Shown here one piece after another: positions 44,952-56,887 of a DNA stretch of 64,000 nucleotides; position 1 is the first letter of the stretch, and every line of letters starts with the position of its first letter. Both the position numbers and the translations under genes were made by a program. This DNA comes from Notospermus geniculatus. Taxonomy: Eukaryota; Nemertea; Pilidiophora; Heteronemertea; Lineidae. The notes beneath the pieces are model-generated. The model saw only the letters and a list, made by a program, of their open reading frames with translations. It was not told where the DNA came from and did no database searches. Location: NCBI GenBank assembly GCA_002633025.1, contig NMRB01001356.1:93083-157082 (forward strand), read 5' to 3'.

Positions 44952-45345
44952 TATGGGCCGATTTAATAGACGTTGGCTAAGCTAACCATTGGTTCCACCA
45001 AAAATAGATAGGCGTGCAAAAAATGTACAACTATTTTTTTACCAAAAAGTTCCGATTTCTAAGCTATGTATAGCGCTTACTATCCATCCAAACAGGGCTT
45101 TTGGATGAAAATTTAGCTGTACACTTTTCGCACGCCTAATCTATTTTTGGTGGAACCAATGGTTAGCTTAGCAAACGTCTATTAAATCTGTTCTAGAGTT
45201 TCGGATTGTAAAGTACCAGCCTGAAGAAGACCCCGGTTGGGGTCGAAAATTCGTAAACACTCTGGAAATTGCCTTTTTATTTATCATATATTGTGTGTCA
45301 ATTTTTGTGCTTTTCTTCTCTTTGGATCTATTAAATCGGCCCTAT
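44952..45345. repeat. Fold-back element split by a retroposon
   Basis: GGGCCGATTTAATAGACG at the left; the mirrored end TCTATTAAATCGGCCC is at 45327-45343. The arms TTGGCTAAGCTAACCATTGG and CACCAAAAATAGAT are mirrored near 45140-45175. The right arm is interrupted by 45191-45326. Confidence 0.82.
45191..45326 (+). mobile_element. Short retroposon with target duplication and hammerhead-like core
   Basis: The insert is flanked by TCTATTAAATCTG (45178-45190) and TCTATTAAATCGG (45327-45339), a target-site duplication with one mismatch. It contains CTGAAGA, a GACCCC/GGGGTC hairpin with GGTT loop, then GAAA (45221-45248). It finishes with a T-rich tail (TTTTTGTGCTTTTCTTCTC). A related insert lies in reverse at 43919-44045. 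It could be a SINE or the tail of a Penelope- or LINE-type element. Confidence 0.72.
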
Positions 45346-46108
45346 ATTAACAGATGTCATCATGCTCAACGTGCACGTCACTGTACATATTGTATGTAGT
45401 GTGAAGTAGGCCTATGTCGCCTCGCTCTACATGTACGTCGAGATATGATGTAGGCCTAATCTATGCAATAAGTGGCCGCGGCGGGAAACCGAATTCACGC
45501 GAGATCACGGAGTACACATGCTGGGTTGGAATACGTATTCATGTATTCTTATAGCCAATTACTGCATAGATTACAGTATGATGGGCTGGTAGGTGGCATT
45601 TGAATTTTAGGACTGATGCATAGGAAGTTTCAATAAAACAGTAAATAACCCTGCCCACCAAATGTTCATTTTTTATTTTGTGAGGTGCCAAATGATTTAT
45701 ATAACTCAGTATTTTACTATGCACGTGTCCATTGGTTTGTGTGAGTTCGTAGGGCGGACAATTCAACTTGAGCCATATTGGGTCAATTTTTCAATGTTGT
45801 AAGCAGCATATTCTTCACTGGAAGCTACATACTTGTTCCAAAATGAGATGGAATTTGTTTGAGCAAGTAGAAGGAACCACTACTGCTAGGAACAGTGCTT
45901 TTCGTTTATCAAGTCCACTACACTACACCGTCCTGCACCAGCAGTGACAAGTACACAGTAACGTTCATTTGCTATGCACATGATGTACACAGAAAGTATT
46001 TTACGTTGTTGCAATGTGGTTGTCTATTCTAGAAGCTTGCTCTGGCAGCAACGCATGAGTCACAAAAGCCACACGGTGTGCAGTGAAGCTCAAAACTTTA
46101 GTTTCAAA

Positions 46109-46238
46109 AATCAGCATATAGGCCAAAATTCATTCATAGATTATGTTATTACTCAGTCTAGTCAAGAGTATATAATCAGCATATAGGCCAAGATTCATTC
46201 ATAGATTATGTTATTACTCAGTATAGTCAAGAGTAAAG
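46109..46238. repeat. Tandem duplication, 2 x 65 bp
   Basis: AATCAGCATATAGGCCAAAA and the following bases to TCAAGAGTA are repeated almost exactly 65 bp later. Confidence 0.85.
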
Positions 46239-46658
46239 GCACTTTTCTGAGAGAGGTCCAAAGGGCGGCCATCTTTGGCTCAGCCATGACCATCAAGCGC
46301 CATTTCGCTCAGTCATGTCAGTCATTGTCAGTGAGTATTCAGGAACTGGCAGTAGACCATGAATCGCCAAGGCAGGACGCTGCAGGACGCGAAGACTCTG
46401 GCAGGGCCGCAGAAGTGCACGAACTAGCATGCACAGCAAGCGGCAAGAGTCTGAAAGACCATCTCTCGCCCATACCCCAACTGGGGTATGGGACTTCGGG
46501 TGCACCAAAGCACGCCCAAGGAACCCCAGAGACGAAACTAGAATAATGTTATCAATAATCTGTCACATCCTTCCGTTCTGATACCCGGTATATGCCCAAT
46601 TCATTGACAGATATTACCAAGAGGCTAATTCTCATAGTTCATCAACCGAGGTCATTTA

Positions 46659-46950
46659 GGGGCCGTCTCAAAATTGTTTTGATGCCAAAAANGGACCACT
46701 TCATCTTTTTTGAAAAAATTGGCATCACTCTTTTTTTACAGGAGAATAGATTTTACCACAAATAAATATTGCTTTCTTGGTTGACTGGTGTCTTCACATG
46801 TTTTTCTTCATCATCTTTCCATGCCTACCGTACCTACATGGATGAAGCCAATGTCAAGTGCCCACTTCATCTTTTCAGGGGGGAGGGGGTCAGGGAAAAG
46901 ATGAAGCCACTTCGTCTTTTTTGGCATCATTGTAATTTTGAGACGGCCCC
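46659..46950. repeat. Inverted-repeat element with TTTA target duplication
   Basis: GGGGCCGTCTCAAAATTGTT at the left and CAATTTTGAGACGGCCCC... mirrored at the right. TTTA directly flanks both ends (46655-46658 and 46951-46954). One N is at 46692. The family is not recognised. Confidence 0.8.
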
Positions 46951-48122
46951 TTTACGACCTTCTGTTCCCATCCTCTTAATTCTACTTTGCTTACATAATA
47001 ATCTAGTCGGTCGCTTCTGGTTGTAGTTGTGCATTTCGTGAAAGGAAGTTGGTTGCAGAAGAAGATTTAGCTAGAAGTTTCCTCCGTGGATTTTGAATCT
47101 TTCCTTAATCTATGACAAGCTGCATAAGGCTAATAGCGAAAATATCTTGCTAGTAGGGAATTTGCTCTTATATCACTCGTGATACTTAGTGTGCATAGAG
47201 GCCAGGTGCGGACGTACAAGGTTCACATGATGTAAAAAAGGAAGCATTTTGTGGAAAAGGAATAATATAGAAGGGTAGTAAATCTGAAAACTACTTACAG
47301 TTTTTGTGAGGTGGTCCTTCAAAATAAATAGAAATCACATATTCAAGGAATTATGTAGAGTGTAAGAGGATTTGGTGTGCCAGTCATTATGCAATACAAT
47401 TGATAAATTGGAATTTCTTGCATCGATGTACACGCACTGAAACACAATGGTTATTTTTTTCGAGTCATAAGCTGGAGCATAGATGAGGTACAAAATAACA
47501 GTCAATTCCCACGCTAATACAATGTCACATCGGAGGCGGGGTCCAGTAGGGGTCAGATTCATATTTAATTAATGAGTTAAAGCAAAAGATGACATGATTT
47601 GGGCAAGGCTAAAGATGTAAATAGGAAGGGAATGTCATGGAATGTTGGAAGGTCTTAGATGTGATTACTTGAATAGTAATCTTCATGACATGGTACCATT
47701 CTCGAGGTACCAAGCAATGCACTCATATTGAGCAGTTGAGTCTAGGTCACCACGGTTGGTATAAAATGCACGTTACAGGTTGAACTGCAGGCTATAATAT
47801 TTGCAATACATTTGACTTCACCATTGGACACTGACCCTAACCATTATCCTGCCACCTGCACTTCATAACAACCTCAGGTCACCATGATGACATCTGGGTT
47901 TGTTGAGCCCATGCCATTATGAAGATAACTCCCCATCTTGTGAAATCAAGGACTGCAAGGCGGTGGATGGGGTTAATGTAGTGTGTTGCGATTACGATGT
48001 AGCAATGTTGAAGAAAGCTTCAAAATAGACATATTTTTTATTTGGTAGTCCTCACCAATACCTACATGTAGTAGGCCTACAGATTCCACACACTGTGTGA
48101 GGAAATGTTGTAAAATCAGTAA

Positions 48123-48354
48123 TGTGACCCGATCTGGGAAAATCAGGCACAAATTCTCCCAGGAGGAAATGGTTAATGATTACAGCAACGGTTTGGCAAC
48201 CCCACAAAGGCTGAAATCAATTCAGCTGTTACAATAACAAAGAGAGGCTATTGTTCAGCAATGAGTTGATGACCTAACAGGGTAGTCAAGGGCCTTGTCA
48301 CTGCCTGGCATTCCTGGAGACTTCTGCTCGCCTGGTTTTACCAGACTGGGTCAC
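48123..48354. repeat. MITE, family G (second copy)
   Basis: GTGACCCGATCTGGGAAAAT at the left and TTTTACCAGACTGGGTCAC at the right, about 232 bp. It is the reverse-orientation relative of 35817-36032 over its whole length. Confidence 0.85.
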
Positions 48355-48489
48355 AGTTGTGCTCAAGTATGTAATGGTATCGTTATACGTTAGGTTATGA
48401 AAGGTTCATCGATAAAGTTATCAGTGTCCTGTACAGATTTGGCTCCAAGCATTGAATAAATCCCCTTCAATTCCCGTCATTTCTGACAT

Positions 48490-48600
48490 CCTTTGCAGTT
48501 TGAACCCACGCCAGGCGATTCCTGGCCAGGACGACTCCACGGCACACAAGTTAATCGAGATCGCAAAGCTTTCTCGACCATCTAACCATGTCGCCACCAG
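48490..48600 (-). repeat. tRNA-derived sequence (SINE-like)
   Basis: The minus strand has GGCGACATGGTTAGATGGTC (A-box-like) and, about 75 bases later, GGCGTGGGTTCAAACTGC (B-box-like), with a GGCCAGGAATCGCCTGGC hairpin between them. The arm pairing is too poor for a functional tRNA. Confidence 0.45.
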
Positions 48601-49372
48601 TCTTGTTTACAATTAGCTGCCTCGCGCTAGACAAATTAGAGTGTTTATCGAGCAGTGCCAACTTGCCAAATCCCAATCAAATATCCCTCCCAAGCCATCT
48701 AGATGCAGAGCGATTTGTCATAGTTGATCTATTGCTATATATTACCCGGAGGACGGATTTGCAGTGATAAGGTCAAAGATAAGCCAAACGATTCATCAAA
48801 GTTTATCAAAATGCCGAGTATTGTTGGATCGGATATATATTTGCCTATGGGCTGGTTAATGAACCCAGCGGCTGATTAGCAGACCGGTGTCTCATGAGAT
48901 TTTCATAATAAATTTCACAATTAAGAGCTTGCATGTGAGCTAGACGAGTAAGACAGTCCTGGAAATGTGAGTCTGCATACACACCCGAAGGAAACACTCT
49001 ACTCCCAGGTTAGAGGCACGATGTGCAGGTCACATGCATCACATAGGGCCGTGTGCACCAACGAAGATCATCTTCATGGCGGTGGCCTAATTTTGGCAAG
49101 ATGGCTGCAAATCGATAGGGCCATTGGTAAATGAGCCATCAGCCAGTCAGTGTTTCCGCCAGGATTTTCAAGGTGGGGGGGGGGAGAAATAAATGTCAAA
49201 AAAAANTAATTATTTATGACTTGCCATTACACTGCCCAGAGTGATTACGGTTCACTCGAAGTAAATGGACGTGGCCATTAAGCAGAAGATTGTATGATAA
49301 TTTCCTTAACCATCAGTAACATAAAAATGTCACTGGTTCTGTTTTATTCTGTTTGGGGAGGATACAGGCAAT

Positions 49373-49499
49373 GGGTCATATGAATAAAGACTAGTAGATG
49401 TTTTTTTACTTGAATTTTGCAGTATACATGTAAATGCACTACACTATACTGTACAAATCTGAAGTAAACGCATTTGCTAGCTTTTTATTCATATCACCC
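49373..49499. repeat. Fold-back MITE, family B
   Basis: GGGTCATATGAATAAAGACT mirrored to AGCTTTTTATTCATATCACCC. Matches 1078-1195. Confidence 0.85.
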
Positions 49500-49666
49500 A
49501 ATACCTAATGGAATATGGGAATGAGACTTCTGGTTTGAATTTCAGGTACTGTCCATTTGAAATCGTAAGGTGTGTAAAGAGTATGTGAATACATGTATAT
49601 GAAAGTATCAGTTGTATTGTATTTGATTTTTCAATCAGTGCAGAAGCCAAAGCATTTTTGGCCCTA

Positions 49667-49937
49667 CACAGAAAAAAAAAATCAACTCGAGTCGAGACTC
49701 AGAGTCTCACTTTAGGGACAAAATGGTTTGAAACACTTTTTGACTCAAAATGAAACAGAAAATATTTCGGCGCGAGACAATGACAACTCGGCCCGAAATA
49801 TTTTCCCTCGGAACGAGGTGTCATTGTCTCGGGCCGAAATATTTTCTGTTTCATTTTGAGTCAAAAAGTGTTTCGAACCATTTTGTCCCTAAAGTGAGAC
49901 TCTGAGTCTCCACTCGAGTTGATTTTTTTTTTCTGTG
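49667..49937. repeat. Fold-back MITE, family C
   Basis: Flanked by TA (49665-49666 and 49938-49939). Ends CACAGAAAAAAAAAATCAAC-like and complement; the arms equal those at 28615. About 271 bp. Confidence 0.88.
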
Positions 49938-50256
49938 TAGTAAGTCTTGAAGATATACCATCTCAGTTACTCGTGTTCCTCACTTGGAACGGGTCGATTT
50001 ATACTTGCCCTTGCGAAGGTAAAACTACAAGGCACCGTGGCTTACCGTCCCATGAGATGGACGTGAAGAGCGGGGATCATGAAAATATGATGATGATGGG
50101 CTAGAATCAGCGACAAACCAAACCAAAACCGAAGCATCTCTACCGCCATTTGCGCAGGCCTACCGTAATCTGTTCTTTATTTTTACCGTTTAAGATAGCA
50201 AAAGATTTTTTCCATCCATCTGCACCAAATCAACCAATTTTGTGAAAAACGAAATA

Positions 50257-50434
50257 CAGTAGAACCTCCCCTAACGGATACCTCTGCCAAGAGGACACCT
50301 CTCTTTTAAGGACACCGAAGTTCATTCCCAAATTGACCATTTCTATTCATTTTGACCTCTGTAATCAGGACACCTCTCAATTAAGGACAGCATTTGTCAG
50401 TCCCAAAGGTGTCCTTAATAGAGAGGATCCACTG
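50257..50434. repeat. Pogo/Tigger-like MITE
   Basis: Flanked by TA; left CAGTAGAACCTCCCCTAACG and right GTCCTTAATAGAGAGGATCC then ACTG. Inside are AGGACACCTCTC repeats in both directions. The ends are typical of pogo-group elements. No transposase frame. Confidence 0.82.
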
Positions 50435-50482
50435 TACTTCAATGTACCTTGAGTAAACAGTAGACGTCCTTTTTTAGATAGT

Positions 50483-50522
50483 AGGGAGGTTTAGCTTTAT
50501 CGTTTGATTTCGAAACCTCCCC
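50483..50522. repeat. Family A, minimal remnant
   Basis: AGGGAGGTTTAGC then TTTATCGTTTGATTTCG with AAACCTCCCC: both tips survive with only about 40 bp. Confidence 0.65.
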
Positions 50523-50694
50523 AGTTATCTATCACTAATGTGAACACAAATTTTTTGTTTTGTATAAAACCTCTGTTTACAATCACACTGAAAGCCGAGA
50601 GGTAAAATATTTAAAACGAAGATTTTACAAATTTACAAGAATTTGATTAACAATGGACAGAATTGTTTTCAGTTTATGTGTTCAGTTAAATAAT

Positions 50695-50845
50695 ATGGAG
50701 TTTAAGAAATCAAACGATAAACGTTAACTTTACGACAACGTTATTTTTGTACCGAAAATGCAATATGTAATCTGGTGAATTCGCAGTATGAAAAATAACG
50801 TTGTCGTAAAGTTAACGTTTATCGTTTGATTTCTTAAACTCCCTA
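50695..50845. repeat. Fold-back MITE, family A
   Basis: GGAGTTTAAGAAATCAAACG with the complement at the right end. Its central loop is in the opposite orientation to the 21788 copy. About 150 bp, near-perfect arms. Confidence 0.87.
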
Positions 50846-52013
50846 TTAATAATTCACCACCCTACCTCACTCCCGATGTGGCGTTTGCTAGCAAAAGTAT
50901 GATATTATAGAAATGACAGGGCATATTGACATTGAACGAAAACAGAAGAATATAAAACCGCCACCAACCAACCACACTTATGCTTTCTACAATATATAAT
51001 TGCCCAATCCATTACAACATCGTTGATGTCACAACAGTTAAACATCATTGGAATATATGTCGATTGGCCAAAGAAACGTACATATGTTAGAACCAAGTAG
51101 TTGTGGGAACGTTTTTTAGAAGAAAACCCAAAGGAGTTATGGTCCATGTGTCGGCCCCAAATATATTTATTACATTATTTCTCAAACGAACAAACATCTT
51201 TGCAACATCTTTTCATGGTAAATTCATTAGTTGCACGCTGCAAGAAGTTTAGAGGGAAAGAGTATTAACATCATGATGACATTCATGCCGAAATTTTCAA
51301 TGGTGGGGCAAACATGAAATTTTTGCATGCAAACAATCCAAACACTTTTTTATTACGTTTATAAGACTTCCACACCAATAAGCGCCGCATACACGTGAAA
51401 TATTATTGCACAATATGAGGGTTAAAATGGGCAATATCATTGCTGATCTTTCTTCTATCCAACATGCCAGAAGCACATAGCCTATTTTGGGGCCCATATT
51501 GTGCAATAATTTTGGATGGTGTATCGATGCCTTTAAATGCAGGATATGTATGAATGTAATGCCAGCGGGTAGAAGGAAGTTGAATATATTTGTTCAAGTC
51601 AATCTCCACTGCCCAAATCGCTCGCAGGCATTAAGTGTTCAGTAAGCTGGTGGTTGACAGACTTGAAAATGGCAGAGAGGGTCAATAAATTTCAAACTCA
51701 GGAAATGGCGGCACTATTTCAAAAATTGAAAAAACTCGGATGTTACTTTGATGACATCTTCAAATACGTACCAGGGCTAGAAATGTAACAGGGCCATGAC
51801 TAAACATGTCAGTACAAAATCGGATTCAGAGGATGTATGCATAAAACATCTTAAGTGTAAAATTTCCCTTATCTTTTGTTTGGAACAATAGTTTAAGGGA
51901 ACTTTTACACTTAAACACTGAAGATGTTTTATGCATACTGCCCCAGACGATTAGATTTTTTGCCATTGTTGTCATGAAAAGAAATATTATTTTTCTTTGC
52001 CATGAAAACAATT

Positions 52014-52293
52014 CCCAGGACATAAATCTTACTAAGAAGCTTATCTTCTTAGTTTTTTAGCTATTTCTTAGTAAGATATTAGTAAGAAAAATCTTATAAG
52101 AAGCCTATCAGAAAAGTCTTACTGAGATTTTTCTGATAAGATTCTTATAAGATTTTCTTAAAAGATACATGTATTTGTAAGAAAAACCTTATAACATTTT
52201 AAAGATTTTCTCATAAGAGTCTTAAGAAAAATCTTACGAAGAAAAATCTTTATGAGTCTTATAAGAAAAATCTTAGTAAGATTATGTCCTGGG
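52014..52293. repeat. Fold-back element, family E
   Basis: It starts CCCAGGACATAAATCTTACT and ends TTAGTAAGATTATGTCCTGG. It is one of the clearest copies, and both tips are intact. Confidence 0.87.
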
Positions 52294-52380
52294 TTGGTAT
52301 CTAAATTTTCGTTTTTCCACTACTCTCCCAATGTTTTGTTATTGATACAGAAAACTTTTATTGGAACAATGCGTAATGTA

Positions 52381-52530
52381 TTCTTCCACTTTATAAAGTG
52401 TTTTGGGTTTCTTCCACTTTATAAGGTTTGGGTTTCTTCCACTTTTTTGGGTTTCTTCCACTTTTCTCCCACTTTCTTCCACTTTATAAAGTGTTTTGGG
52501 TTTTATTCTTCCACTTTATGAAGTGGAAGA
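52381..52530. repeat. Imperfect tandem repeat (TTCTTCCACTTTATAAAGTG)
   Basis: About six imperfect units of TTCTTCCACTTTATAAAGTG with TTTTGGG, some shortened to TTCTTCCACTTTTTTGGG. The units are themselves partly palindromic (CACTTTATAAAGTG). Confidence 0.85.
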
Positions 52531-52993
52531 ATGCTGATATGATTTTGTTTGCTTTAGACTCACTGAGCCTGATATGATTGCGAAAGCTATTTTTAAATGG
52601 CGGGATATGTTAAGAAATTAGGGAAATAGCAACGTGTAGGATTTCGAAAATGAGGGTAGAAGGAAAGTACTAATACATGTAGTTGATTTTTAAGCCACAG
52701 ATCAAGAATGATTTTAAATTTGAGCGCTAAGAAATATAAGTGTTCATCAATTGCAATAGAAGAAATGCGTATAAGATAAAGTAACAATTTCTTATTAAAG
52801 AAAATAAATAAAATCAAGAAAGAAAGAAACAAAAATACTGGAGAAATAACTAAAATGGAATGGAAAGAACTTGGTAAATGATTAGAAATATGGAAACATT
52901 TGTTTTCTATTTTAGAAGATTTATCTTTACTTAATATGCAAGAAAGAAGCTGTTCTCATTTGCTCTGGAGTGCGCATATTGTCTTCCCCCACA

Positions 52994-53152
52994 TCATGAG
53001 TTTTAAGGGAAACCCAGCAAGTCAATTTTAGTCAAAACTGAGTTGATACTTTTTGGACTTACTTGGTTAGATCTTACCTTATAAAACATACTACTACTTC
53101 TCAAAACTGAAAGAAAAGTTGGTGACTTGCAAGGTTTCCCTTAACACTCAAG
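52994..53152. repeat. Fold-back MITE, TGAGTTTTAAGGGAAACC ends
   Basis: TGAGTTTTAAGGGAAACCCA and GCAAGTCA are mirrored by TGACTTGCAAGGTTTCCCTT and AACACTCA. About 160 bp, single copy. Confidence 0.8.
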
Positions 53153-53878
53153 ACATGGGAAAGACGCTTTTTCTTCGCCAGCTTAGCAAAACAAGAGAAG
53201 GGTGACAATTCCTCAGCATCTGTGCTTCGGTGGTACAACCTTTCCAGCCACACATGTTCGAAACCCAAAACCTTTTTTTCCAGACCAGACGACCATAATA
53301 AACAAATGTAACTAACTAGTAATACGTTTTAAATTTTTAGAAAAAAAATCGTCAGATCACGAATAAGAGTTCTAGAAAGGTTGAATCGCCCCCACCAGCA
53401 GGCATTTGAATCAGATTCAGTTACATACTTAAATTTTAATCAACTCAACCAGGATTCAAACCCTAATTCTATCAATTCACGATATTGGATAAAAGTAAGG
53501 AATTAACAAAATGTGAAATGACGATGTATTAAATATCTGTCCTTGTTCAACCCGATTCAGTTGATGCCAAACAGAAGGGTGGAATCCACAGTAGGTGTGA
53601 ACTTTCATGAAATACAAAACCCCATTAATTGAAATTTACAACCAAGAATGTCAATTGAAAAATTAGTTGTCATAAAGTTGGATTTATTTCTTCAATTACA
53701 GCGTGGTTTAATTGGTTTAAAGTGTTCGTCCTAAGTTAACCTTAACTTTGATTAAATGCGTGGTGTTTGATGCCAGTGCGGCGTACACATTTTTCTGAGA
53801 AAATGTTTTGGACGGTTTACGTATTCTCATTATGATTATGCACGATTTCCCATCCTAAAGCAGAACAACTTATCATCG

Positions 53879-53934
53879 GTCATTTCGTTGTTGAATTACT
53901 ATAATAAGAATAATCCAACAACGCCAAATGACAG
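53879..53934. repeat. Short hairpin-forming inverted repeat
   Basis: TCATTTCGTTGTTGAATTA is mirrored by TAATCCAACAACGCCAAATGA with a short loop. It is of small-RNA-precursor size, but nothing else supports that role. Confidence 0.5.
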
Positions 53935-54222
53935 ATTTTATACAGAAAGTAAACAATTCGTTAAATCTAACAAATTGTTTAGTTTAACCATGAATAAACC
54001 ATCCAAATATGATTTATTTATGATTTCACAACATACAGTATACATGATGTTTTAGCATAAATATGCTAAATTTGTAACAGATGTTAGTGGTTACAACAAA
54101 CATATTGAAGATTTGTGCATATTGGAATGTAAAAAAATCTCCAAATAAGATAAACAAACCAACCACTATTTTTTATCTATTTTGTGCAAACTTTAACTTC
54201 ATGACGTTTTTAAAATAGTCAT

Positions 54223-54522
54223 CCCAGGACATAAATCTTACTAAGAATCTCATATTTTTCTTAGTAAGTACATGTATCTTACCTATTTCTTAAAGATACT
54301 AGTAAGAAAATCTTACTACGATTTTCTGATAAGATTCTTATAAGATTTTATAGTAAGACTTTTCTTATAAGATATTTGTAAGGAAAGTCTTTGTAACATT
54401 GTTAATCGTATAAGATCTTGGTACGATTTTTCTCACTATCTTGCTCTTACTAAGAAATAGCTAAAGGTACATCCCCATGTAGTTACAAAGAAAATTATGA
54501 TTCTTAGTAAGATTTATGTCAT
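54223..54522. repeat. Fold-back element, family E
   Basis: It starts CCCAGGACATAAATCTTACT and ends TTCTTAGTAAGATTTATGTC. The internal repeats are more diverged than in the 52014 copy. Confidence 0.83.
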
Positions 54523-55339
54523 GCGATGTACATGTACACATGTAACATCATTCTTTTCTTGTCCTGGAACCTTCTTTTGCAAAGCAAGTACATGTATCTA
54601 CATCCCAATAATGATATGTTATAACGAGAATAATCGACAACTTTGATTCTTCTCTTGACTACATTTTTAGGACCTGGAAGGGTCAAATGTAACACAATAA
54701 CTCTTGATTAAGGAATTCATTGTACGTTTACAGACAGCTTAGTTTGAGAAAATATTATTCTGACTTAATAGAAAACAGAGAAAACAATATGTGATTGAAT
54801 TAAGTCATATTATAGATGTATAAGAGAAATTGTTCGGGTGTTTGTGAAAGATTCGGATGCATATTGTGAGATTAAATGAGTGAATAGAGTGAAAATACGT
54901 GAAGAGTGTTTTAACTATATAGAAAGTCTGACTAGTAGTTGCACTAAATGCTAACTACACTGAACATCCTCTTTTATTCAGCAGGATTCAACTGGAAAGG
55001 AGAAACAAGTTGTTTCTTTTTCTCTTTTTCAAATATTTCTTAGGTACATGTACCTGTGTTTACGGTGTGTGTTAGTACTGAAAAGTGGCAATGGGAGATT
55101 GAGAGAAAACAAAACCAGAAACCGAAGACGAAGAATAAATTATACCAAAACAGAATGTATAAAAAGAATTATGTAGATTCGAGCAAACGTTGTTCTCTAC
55201 CAATGTATTCATTTCATTCTAAGTAAAGTTATCACACTGAATTTCCTATTATTCAGAAAAAAGGGTCATAGTTGGTTGGTTCAAACTTCATTTGATCAAT
55301 CACCACAAGTGTTCAGACTGACAACCCTTTCATTTCTTG

Positions 55340-55461
55340 TCATCGATATGAATAAAGACTAGCAAATAATGCTTTTGCTTCAGATTTGTATAGCATTGCC
55401 GAGTGCATATGTGCTCAAAATTCAAGTAAAAGCATTTACTCGTCTTAATTCATATGACCCA
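55340..55461. repeat. Fold-back MITE, family B
   Basis: ATATGAATAAAGACTAGCAA mirrored by ACTCGTCTTAATTCATATG; hinge GCATTGCCGAGTGC. Confidence 0.8.
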
Positions 55462-56024
55462 TTGTAGGCACACGTTCATTCAAATAAACCTTCTTACATC
55501 CGTTTATTTCAAGGAAAAATTTCAAGACTGGAGAAAGTTGAAAGGACTTGTTTAACTTGAACTCTAACCCCTGTTTTGAATAATAAGAGATTCCACAGTG
55601 TGATATTTCATGACCGTGACCATGGGAACCCTTGTCAGCGTGTCAGTTGTTAGAATCAACAGCTTCGGTCGTATCCATTGAATAGCGACAGAGAAGAAGC
55701 CATATTTTAAACACCAATTATTCGTGTTGAAATATCTTCAAACAAATGATTCTTTATTGGAATTGAAAGAACAGTTTGCTGCGCAGAATGTCCGGCATGT
55801 TCAGGAAAAAGGTTGACTTAAAAGGAGTTTGCGAGATGCAACGTTAAAACTCTCCAGCAGAGGGCGATATTGAGCTCGAGAAGGCGTGCGCGCATCCAGA
55901 ACAATGATGGTGAACACTTAGGAGAGCATTCGGATCGAAAACGCCACATGTTATCGTTTGAGGAATGGTTGTCATTCAAAGTCATTTGTTCAGAAGCTTG
56001 TTTATACTTCAGCCTATTTAGCTG

Positions 56025-56133
56025 GGGCCTGTTTCATAACTGACTTTAAGCTAATGGTACCTTTAGCCAAATGGAAAATGCATTGGGTTAATGGTACCAT
56101 TAGCTTAAAGTCACTTTATGAAACAGGTCCCTG
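56025..56133. repeat. Fold-back MITE, GGGGCCTGTTTCATAA ends
   Basis: GGGGCCTGTTTCATAACTGA and TTAAGCTAATGGTACC are mirrored by GGTACCATTAGCTTAAAGTC and TTTATGAAACAGGTCCC. About 108 bp. Confidence 0.83.
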
Positions 56134-56184
56134 ATCTTACGGCAATCAGACGATTAGTCGTTGTTCTGTTCACATAAAGTGAGT

Positions 56185-56670
56185 TTTCGCGATAGCAATG
56201 TAAACGAGATTGCGAACAATAGCAAGATCAACTGAGTCAGTTTGAGTATATAAACAAGACCGCTGCTTGGTTTATAGTTCGAAATGATCATTGGATTCTA
56301 AGACCACACAAACAATAGTGTTTTTGCAACGGCTGGGGTTGACCCTACACAACGCTTAGCGATGATGACTCACCTATTGTTCGAGTAGGCTTTAACAATG
56401 GAAGGAGCAACACCCTAACCCTAAGGCCGAGTTTTATGGTCATGAACCCTTTGTTATGCCATTGTTCGCCGTGTACCATATACCTCTATGTACACCCGGC
56501 CTTACCCTAACCAGGCGGTTGCAAAAACTCACTATTGGTCTATTGTTCGTACGGTTGGAAAATCGAATGAGGATTTTGAAGTATAAACGAAGCCGTGGTC
56601 TTGTTTATACTCTATCCGATTCAGCTGACCTTGCTATTGTTCGCAGTCTCGTTTACATTGTTATTGGCCG
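56185..56670. repeat. Large fold-back element
   Basis: GATAGCAATGTAAACGAGAT and GCGAACAATAGCAAGA are mirrored at 56628-56665. GTATATAAACAAGACCGC is mirrored near 56580. The inner CTAAGGCCGAG/ACCCGGCCTTA also pair. The open frame at 56456-56698 lies in this arm and is not a gene. Confidence 0.78.
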
Positions 56671-56887
56671 TATGACTGCAGAATCGGATGAAGTATAAAG
56701 TAAGACTAAGAAATAACAAGAAACTTTTTGAAATTTGAGATGAAGTTAAATAAGAGTAGAATTGAAGACGCCTTACAAAACCTATGCGTATAATTCTCAC
56801 TCTTTCTCAAAATTATTTCGATAATCTACTTGTCACTGATTGCAGAGCTGTTTTACAGCTCATATCATAAGTATAGTCTGTCAATAC

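Noticed and set aside
46208-46546. 112-codon plus-strand ORF with fairly balanced composition
   Set aside because: It starts inside a 65-bp tandem repeat, shows no domain, and has no splice or start context of note. I cannot exclude a fragment of an unknown exon.
47335-47562. Minus-strand ORF starting MNLTPTGP with a hydrophobic stretch, as a possible signal-peptide exon of the channel
   Set aside because: No donor gives the phase needed to join the 35675-35739 exon, the hydrophobic part is interrupted by charged residues, and the length is expected by chance.
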